Origin: Paragonimus skrjabini miyazakii
Lineage: Eukaryota; Platyhelminthes; Trematoda; Plagiorchiida; Troglotrematidae
DNA: 64,000 nucleotides
Reading direction: 5' to 3'
Assembly (NCBI GenBank): GCA_014338405.1
Contig: JTDE01021289.1
Span: forward strand, 22,995 to 86,994
A program made the position numbers and the translations under genes. Numbering within the stretch: the stretch's first letter is position 1; each line of letters begins with the position of its first letter. Below, piece after piece: positions 57,730 to 64,000 of this stretch. The notes below the pieces were generated by a model, which worked only from the letters and a program-made list of their open reading frames with translations, did not search any database and was not told where the DNA came from.

Positions 57730-59115
57730 ACATTTTTACACTTCGTCAAATTCTGGAGCAGCGTCGTATGAACCGCCGGCCAACAAGCGCCGTACTCCTC
57801 GACTATAAAGGTGCGTTCGATTCAGTGGATCGATCTACAATTTTAGAATCGCTTAAACGCAAAGGTGTACCAGATAAGTGTGTGAACATATTGTCAGCGC
57901 GTTATTCCCATAGATCAACTCAGGTTAGGGTTTATGGTCAAGTGTCTGACAGTTTCGGCAACAGGAGCGGCGTACGTCAACGCTGTCCCCTTTCAACATT
58001 TTTGTCCGATCTCTTCATATACGAACTAACAGAGGAGTGTCTGCGGCGATCACAAGATGTCGGCGTGGACCTCCTACCTGGTGTAATACTGACTGACCTT
58101 GATTATGCTAACGACAAGATGTTGCTGTTTGAAAACATTCAAGCAGAACATACAACACTACACGCAAATTCACGTTCGGCTAACTACTTCGGAATACGCT
58201 TTGCATCCTCCAAATGCAAAGTGCTTCCGCAAGACTGCTGTATTCACGCGGATTTGATATTAGATAATGAAGTTATGGGGGTTGCTGACGGGTTTATGTA
58301 CTTAAGCTGCATCCTCGGCGGCAGCAGAAAATGTAGGGAATGAAATAAAAGCGCGTATGTAAGGCGATAGGGAGGGATGTATTGCTTTGCGACAGGGAAA
58401 TCTGGTCGCCAAGAGTTGAAGACGTGAACCGTCTTCGGTTCGTGTCCGATCGTTTATGTCAGGTGGCATCAGCGACTAAGCAGCGAAGAGGTTGGGACGC
58501 GGGTATTTGATCGTGATTGATAAACGAATTCTGTTGTTAAATCCTTACATTTCCACAGACTTAGATGGTTAGGTCATGTACTTAGGATGCTGGCCAGTCG
58601 TTTGCTACATCCAGTACTCTTTGCTAACGCTTCCGTTGACTGGCGTAAAGTGCGAGTTGGACATATGATGACCTGGCGTAAAGTGCGAGTTGGACATATA
58701 ATGACCTGGCGTAAAGAAATGAATTCGTTCACGAAGAGATTGGGCCCGTCTCCCGGGCTGGGGACCTCGCGACCCCCATGGTAGGTGGCTGGAGGGGTTC
58801 GGTGATGTGGCGGCTCAATGGCGTGAATGTTGTTGTTGTTTGTCCGAGTTGTCTGTAAAGAGAGTGCATTTAATGACGCTGGACAGTGAAACTATCTTGC
58901 TAATGACGCCTTACTTTTACTTACAGCACGGTTTTTTTGTTTGAAAGGTGTAAGCACCTTGATGCTGAATGTTTACATATAGACGTAACTATTTGTGGTA
59001 GTAAGGTCATTTCCTCTTCCCCTCTTTCTGTACAGGGTTTACTTTTTTTCATGGTGGTGTGACAGTTGGGCCTCAGTGTGAACCAGTGATGTATTGCTGT
59101 CTATGATGGTGACGA
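57730..59115 (+). mobile_element. RTE-type retrotransposon: reverse transcriptase, C-terminus and 3' end (second subfamily)
   Basis: A 191-codon open frame (57768-58343) contains FTLRQILEQRRMNRRP just upstream, LDYKGAFDSVDRS (motif A), a SGVRQRCPLS box, LTDLDYANDKMLL (motif C, where YADD has become YAND) and FASSKCKVLPQD. The catalytic change makes it inactive even though the frame is open. The following part is broken. LRWLGHVLRM (about 58560) and a WGPRD-like end (about 58760) are readable, and the 3' untranslated region 58790-59115 matches the copy at 46.9 kb. An 11-codon tandem duplication lies at 58641-58706. Confidence 0.9.
58641..58716 (+). repeat. 33-base tandem duplication inside RTE C-terminal sequence
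   Basis: Units 58641-58673 and 58674-58706 differ by one base, followed by the first 10 bases of a third unit. It keeps frame and duplicates the peptide WRKVRVGHMMT as WRKVRVGHIMT. Other RTE C-termini here have this basic WxK/R block once (WSRNM in the 54.0 kb copy). Confidence 0.9.
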
Positions 59116-59119
59116 TAGC

Positions 59120-59870
59120 TCGTTTTGTGCAATGTGTAGTTTCACTTGTAAGTAATATAGTACCACTCGTATGCGCTGAAAGTGAAAGGCAACTCAACTC
59201 CAGGAAGACCGAGATCTGGGAGCAACCTAATGAAACGTTTGTATGCATAATGAGAGGTGTGTCACGAAGGGAACTGGTAATGCACGATTGTCAAAGATGT
59301 GGGTAATCGATCGTACAAATAACGGTTACGTCCGTATATTTTGTATATTTTCACATACTTTGTCAAGGATGTTTAGCGATAAACCACTTTCCAGGCCGAA
59401 CGTCATTTGCAGTCACAACACTTTATGGAGTTTTTGTGTCACTGACAAATGTCTTAAGCAAGTAAGTGAAATGTTTTTCGGATGAGTTGAATTAACTTCT
59501 CAGCTTTTACACCACCTGCGCCTTATATCATGGAACAAATGCGTAACGTCGTACTTAGTCTAGATAATGTCTAACCACCCAAACCTAATCGACAGCCATC
59601 AAACTGACCAGGAACCGAAAAAGAAACCGTGCAGGCAGTGCGGAGTCCGCAAAGCGATAGTATCTAGAGCATAGGTGCAGTCAGTACGAACTTACTCCAA
59701 CTACTTAACACATACAAATAAAGAGCTCACGCTCATAATAATTGTGTCCATATCAAGTAATTCTTAAAACAGCAGCATAAGGCGTCAATGATACCGCAAC
59801 AAAAAGCTAGTCAGCCTGTTACGGTTTGACGGTAAACGCAGATTATCATTAAACAACATTGGATATCTAA
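59120..59870. other. Intron, nothing named
   Basis: Short frames only. No recognised repeat after the RTE 3' end and before the exon at 59879. Confidence 0.4.
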
Positions 59871-59878
59871 CAGCTCAC

Positions 59879-60492
59879 TTGTTTAGTGGAATCAAGCTGA
59901 CAGATGATTGAAGGGTCTGTCGTAATCCATTACTGTCAACAGTTGTTCGGCTCGAAGCCAATTCATGTGAGGTGATCAAATCTAAACTGTCTGATAGTGC
60001 TGAAGTCGAAGGTTGGAGTCGATAACCACCGGAGGCAGCCGAACTGGGACCTGAACGCACCGACCTTGGAGGGTACTGAAGAAATGATTGAGGTGTACCC
60101 GCTACTAAACTTGGCACCGGTGTGGCTTGGGAGTCTGATGGTAAATTTAGACGCTGGTCGGTGGGAGAGAGAGATGAATCGACCGGTAAGTAGACAGACT
60201 CAGACATAAGCAAACTACAAGCCGCCGGATTATTGAGAGAATTTGCCGAGCCTTGTAGTACGTGAGACGGACTGTTGGCAAAAGCGTCTGTTGGCGGCAA
60301 ACACTGGGTAACTGTCGGTTGTGGGTGTTGCCGTACTGGACTGAACTTGAAGTCATTCATGGGATTAGTGGCCGATTTTTCAGCAAAGATCGATCTAAAC
60401 GAGACTGCCGGTAGATCGTTGTGTTCCGTTGCCATTGAGATGCAATGTGTTGATTGGTGTTCACCAGTGGACTTATTTGATTCGGTAGTATC
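59879..60492 (-). CDS. Exon of long unidentified coiled-coil gene (large Ser/Pro-rich disordered exon)
   Basis: The acceptor is TTTTTATTTTTCCACGTC and then ATGCAATTTGAG (60493-60495). The donor is CTAAACAA then GTGAGC (59873-59878). All 204 codons are open, starting in phase 0 and leaving two bases completed by the exon at 56072. The product is rich in Ser, Pro, Thr and Gln, with FRSIFAEKSATNPMNDFKFS, SYxP-like repeats (QSFLQYPPRSVRSG) and no predicted fold. An alternative acceptor further upstream would lengthen it by up to about 23 codons. No family was recognised. It is the 5'-most well supported exon, so the gene start is probably beyond the window or in unrecognised small exons. Confidence 0.72.
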
Positions 60493-61261
60493 CTCAAATT
60501 GCATAAAGATTTGTAAGACGTGGAAAAATAAAAACTGTAAATTTTCGCAGGAAATCATCAAACTGCACTCAACAAAATATAGCTTATAATCTCCGAACGA
60601 GCTAAATAAACATTCACGAACGACTTTTGGTTATGGAGTTCAAGAAGGACAATTCAACGATGGCAAAAATACATCTGAACTTCTGCCGCAAGCTCGAATT
60701 TCGAATACCTCGAATGCTCTTAATCTCCACATGAGCAACTTGACGCTGCAGAGTATACACATGAGTAGTATATAGCAACAGTTACCTTGTGGGGGAAAAG
60801 CTTGAAACGTAGCCTCAACTTCAAATCTGTAATTGGTTCAAGTAATCTAAAGAAACCACGCAAGCAGAAGAGAATCATCACCAGTGAGGACAGTGACTAC
60901 AGATCGTCTACCAGTTATTCTGAATAGTTTTATTGCACGTTATAACTAGATTTAGCCAACTTGGTTAACTCACGGGCTCAACTCAAACTGACTCCCATTC
61001 AGAAGTCTCATAGTTGTGGACAAGCTTGGAAGCTGTACGCGCAACTGCTCTAAGCTGACGGCATGTTACCCAAAAATACCATAAATTTCGACTTTAAAAA
61101 ATTATATGAAGATATGGTCGACTACAGAAATCCAACAGGCCGGCTGTACTCCATAGCTGAAATGAGAGCATTTGAATAAGGTGATCAGAAGACTCAAAGC
61201 ATGCATTGTTCATCGCAATAAGGTTTCAGTCATATATTGACCACAAATAGACATGTAGCTA

Positions 61262-61461
61262 ATTTAAAACATCGAGACAGCGTTCCACAGAACTGTATTG
61301 ACCGTTTGGAGATTCGAGACAATTTGATGTGATAACTGAACGCGATTCCGCAACAGGAAGCAGTCGACAGCATTTACGAATTTGCTCTAAACAGTGGTGA
61401 ACCTTTTTCCAACTCAGTGACTGAGCTGAAATCGTTATTATTCTTGCATATATACAATGTG
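61262..61461 (-). CDS. Weak candidate upstream exon of the same gene
   Basis: After CGATTTCAG on the minus strand (about 61470) a frame of about 55-60 codons reads SLSWKKVHHCLEQIRKCCRL and then LLPVAESRSV, a helical, Cys-containing segment that looks protein-like. It has no strong donor before the stop at 61259. GTAAAT after CAAATTC or GTTTTA after GAT are poor. It could be a real exon with a non-consensus donor or a chance frame. Confidence 0.25.
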
Positions 61462-61569
61462 GGATGCAACTTACAAACATACTTTCCAAAAAGAGGTTGT
61501 AACAGGCAGTCCACTTCATCCGCTTCTAAAAAACATTTTTATGACCAAAATTGAAACCATAATTTGTGA

Positions 61570-62300
61570 AGGCTTGCCAGGGAATTAGTGTTGTACATAG
61601 ATGATAATCTAGCCCTTTTTTGAGAATCACGTGTGGTTCAGGTGTGTTTTTAGATTTGAATCAAAATCAGGCTAACCTAGAGGTAACTAGAAGGAACAAA
61701 GCGGATGACTCTCTTCCGTTTCTAAACATTTCAGGCACTCGAAGAACAGATGATACGATAGGAAGATCAACTTACAGGAAGCCTACAACAAGGAAAGGAT
61801 ATTATACGCAATTGAAAAGTTTCTGTTCAGTGCAAAATAAGAGAAACCTAGTTAGAGTGTTGTTTCGATGAGCGCCCAAGTTTTGCACAGAGGACAATCT
61901 ACTGCGACAGTTAGATAAACTGATGGATATCCTACAGGTCAACTGCGCATCGCTTATAATTTATTAGGAAACACAGCGGCGGAATTCATCCAGAAATACA
62001 GATAGCCACATGATATAAAATAGCACCATTTACCTAGAACCCTTTGGTAGGTGACTACAGATTAACGATGACAACGAACTGTCTAATAACCGCTGCAGCC
62101 AAAGCATAACACTTCAAAGGTACATACAGTACAGTGAACTTGAACAGCCTCCTTGATTACGAACAAGTAGTCTATGGTAGTACATGCAGCAATTTACACC
62201 GATAGCCATACGTAATCGCAGTATAAGCCAAACAGGGAGAATAAGTCGACAACTAGCTGCTTGTATCAAACAACGAGCACTTAGGAGCTAGAAGTGAAAA
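61570..62300 (+). mobile_element. Penelope-like element fragment, plus strand
   Basis: This begins at RT motif C (VLYIDDNLALF, about 61588-61620, intact Y-x-D-D), then SLPFLNISGTRRTDDTIGRS, TYRKPTTRKGYY and NKRNLVRVLF (open frame 61620-61871). The next frame gives CTEDNLLRQLDKLMDILQ. Further on come a broken LDYEQVVYGSTCSN block (about 62148) and SQTGRISRQLAACIK (GIY-YIG remnant, about 62240). The N-terminal half of the reverse transcriptase is missing. It is bounded on the right by the RTE insertion at 62377. Confidence 0.82.
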
Positions 62301-62376
62301 TAGAAAATTCATATATAGAGGCTGACGGACGAAACCCAACATCAACAATAATGGAGTACATGATTCAAACACAATT

Positions 62377-62880
62377 ATCATCATCATAACAGCCATGAGC
62401 CTGACCAAAAGGCACTGTGGCTCGGGCCGTCGCTCGCCTCAAAAGTGACTTGGAATATCTCAGAAGAAAACGTTACTAACAAGGTTGGAAATTATTCGAA
62501 AAAGACTAAGCGGGAGAACTAGAAATGGTGCGGATACAGGTCCGCCATTGATTGCGATACACCGCCATCTCGGATAGCGTCTCAAACCAGCGGTTTGAGT
62601 GATCGCGAGGACCCCATCCAGGCAGGCGATACTTACCCATTTTGCTCAATGGAGCAGTCGAGGTGTTCATATTTCGTGACCACGTTGTTGCTTGACCACC
62701 ACGCTGTTTTACCCAACTGTTGGTGGCATCAGTATATAATGCCCGGTACGGTAAACGATCAGATGACATACGGAGTACGTGACCCAACCATCGCAAGCTG
62801 TGCAACGGAATTAGTTGACCAACTGATCACTCACTCCCGGCATAAACGACCGGGAAGTAACAGAAGTTATCGTTCTCTCG
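62377..62880 (-). mobile_element. RTE-type retrotransposon, C-terminus and 3' end, minus strand
   Basis: On the minus strand the frame 62506-62805 reads LHSLRWLGHVLRMSSDRLPY, then GGQATTWSRNMNTST, GWGPRDHSNRW and SQ/NQWRTCIRTISSS to the stop. This is nearly identical in layout to the copy at 53985. The 3' untranslated region ends CTTTTGGTCAGGCTCATGGC with a short (ATG)n tail at about 62377. It is the least mutated C-terminus of this subfamily, so probably a young insertion. It is truncated at its 5' end near 62880. Confidence 0.9.
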
Positions 62881-63399
62881 ACAGTGACATTCAAACACAA
62901 TAGACAGTCGTAGATGATTACGTATTGTCTACGAATTTTCTGAACAACCGGAAATGCATCCTCGAGTTTGCGGAGACTTTGGCTAACTGAACGTCACAAC
63001 GGCCTTCCTTACATGTTCAAAAACAATCTGTATTGACGTCTCAGCTATCTTGGTAGTCAATATTCCTAGGATTTTTAATTATTATTGTGTCTAACTGATC
63101 TTCTAACCCATGATCACTGTCCCGCGGAATCAGTATTCGTGCGTTTTTGGCAAAATTTTCAAATACTGACCACTTTCATCATCATCAGCAGCAGCAGCAT
63201 CTACCTCCCCCTTTTATTTATGATGAATATGGATGAAACGCTGTCATCTTAATGTGATTTTAATTTTCCCCTATGGGCACCCGGAAACCAATTTGACTAT
63301 CTGGGAAATTCGAATGATTGCATACTACTGGCTTTTGAGAGACACACGTCGATAATCTGATTGGAACATCTGCGGGATTGATTGTTATCGTAACTTGAG

Positions 63400-63780
63400 G
63401 TACGGCCTACGAGCGCGTAAACATACAACGGAATAACGGTTAGTGGAACGGTAGATAACGGAACGACGTTCAACGGTTCTGAAAAATGGACTACGAAATA
63501 TGCAAGATTAATAGGAATTTTCCCGGCCTACTCAACCACCCAATGCTAACGTATGAACACAGAAAAAAGGCAGGCCTCCGGTCAGAGCCACCTTATGTCA
63601 CTCAATCCGAAGACAACACGCTCATAAATGAGACAACACTTGAAGAGTTTGTGACCAATCAGAAAACAAGAAGAGAAGTGGACCACACAAAGATCCAGAC
63701 AGTACAGTGATGTCCCAATTAAAGGACGAGCATGTGGGCGGTAGGCGAGGAACTAACTCCAGGGTGAGAACGCTCGTGAA
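63400..63780 (+). repeat. Unclassified ORF-bearing repeat, copy 2
   Basis: The 74-codon frame 63486-63710 is the partner of the minus-strand frame at 42370-42642: HPMLTYEHRKKAGLRSEPPY aligns with HTRLTHDDRKKTNLQRDLCY, and TQSED and FVTNQK are shared. Upstream both have GAGCGCGTAA and ATAACGGAAC before the ATG. No known domain was seen. It lies close to an LTR-like boundary at 63873, which hints that the two may belong to one LTR-type element, but copy 1 has no such neighbour. Confidence 0.55.
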
Positions 63781-63857
63781 GGGTGAAGTGCGTAGGCGAA
63801 ATGCCAGACATTGGCACAAAGTTGAGAACGCACGCGAAGGGTGAAGTGCGTAGGCGA
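63766..63857 (+). repeat. Direct repeat of 34 bases, 58-base period
   Basis: GAGAACGCTCGTGAAGGGTG plus the next 14 bases (63766-63799) recur at 63824-63857 with 2 differences. The unit partly matches the post-ORF block of the repeat at 42.4 kb, so it is an expansion inside that repeat family. Confidence 0.8.
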
Positions 63858-63872
63858 GGTGAAGTGGCATAT

Positions 63873-64000
63873 TGTAGCGAAAAGGCGTCCAATAAAGCAC
63901 AATCTTTATTGTCCAGCTCGCTAGTTCATATGCTCCGCGCGCGCTCGCGTTTATGAGTCAGCATTCCAGTCCACAACACCCCCAGGTTTCCGTTCACGCG
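63873..64000 (+). repeat. LTR-like repeat, copy 2 (runs off the window)
   Basis: This starts TGTAGCGAAAAGGCG, like 24146, and matches it to the last base of the window with about 7 differences in 128. It includes AATAAAGCACAATCTTTATT, with a possible poly(A) signal. The element continues beyond the window. Confidence 0.6.

Noticed and set aside
59997..60589. Plus-strand frames opposite the large exon at 59879-60492
   Set aside because: They arise from the antisense of Ser/Pro-rich codons and have no motifs or splice context.
62322..62340. Hammerhead core (CTGACGGACGAAACCC)
   Set aside because: GGACGAAAC is present, but there is no CTGATGA followed by a stem II strand before it, so it is probably chance.
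62595..62903. Plus-strand 102-codon frame
   Set aside because: It is the antisense of the RTE C-terminal coding sequence, and the same antisense frame recurs at 4685-4969 for the RTE copy there.
1..64000. CRISPR array, bacterial operon or phage region
   Set aside because: No regularly spaced short repeats, ribosome-binding-site-led gene strings or phage genes are present; the retrotransposon types and introns are eukaryotic.

Overview
The window is repeat-rich eukaryotic DNA from what is most probably a digenean trematode (parasitic flatworm). This rests on the mix of mobile elements and on gene structure. There are many 5'-truncated RTE-clade non-LTR retrotransposon copies, several Penelope-like elements with GIY-YIG endonuclease tails, a CsRn1-like Ty3/gypsy integrase fragment, tRNA-derived SINE-like repeats and degenerate hammerhead-ribozyme-like motifs. 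Single-copy coding sequence appears only as short exons with consensus GT/AG splice sites, separated by introns of 4 to 6 kb or more. No bacterial operon, rRNA, functional tRNA or CRISPR array was seen. The species cannot be fixed from the sequence alone. A run of exactly 100 N (29494-29593) is an assembly gap.

Layout. 1-2.9 kb: nothing recognised. 2.9-5.5 kb: a long decayed RTE element followed by a second short RTE piece. 5.5-15.3 kb: largely unique, AT-rich, no confident gene. 15.4-17.4 kb: the most complete mobile element, a Penelope-like element with reverse transcriptase and GIY-YIG domains, killed by several stops, a frameshift and an altered catalytic motif. 17.5-19.4 kb: a possible plus-strand gene, one weak exon and one 230-codon open exon with a strong splice acceptor. 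24.1 kb and the last 128 bases share an LTR-like sequence.

27.6-31.8 kb, minus strand: a small multi-exon gene for an unidentified, probably membrane-anchored protein, with a good terminal exon and poly(A) signal. 38.5-60.5 kb, minus strand: five exons of one long gene whose splice phases largely agree. It encodes a Ser/Pro-rich, disordered protein with a central coiled coil and an acidic patch; I could not name it. The two minus-strand exon sets could be one gene, because the phases at 38473 and 29025 are compatible.

The introns of these genes hold most of the other mobile elements: RTE fragments (29.7, 30.6, 34.2-35.3, 42.8, 46.9, 50.3, 54.0, 57.7 and 62.4 kb), Penelope fragments (41.5, 45.1 and 61.6 kb), gypsy (40.4 kb), tRNA-derived repeats (32.0, 36.2, 39.0, 43.4, 55.1 and 55.4 kb) and three foldback-type inverted repeats (51.9, 53.6 and 54.9 kb). 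All recognised element copies are broken. The points most worth a second look are the near-perfect 54-base inverted repeat beside a hammerhead-like motif, the head-to-head Penelope duplication, the unclassified ORF-bearing repeat family (42.4 and 63.5 kb), and the unnamed coiled-coil gene. I did not find a convincing new defence or enzymatic system.
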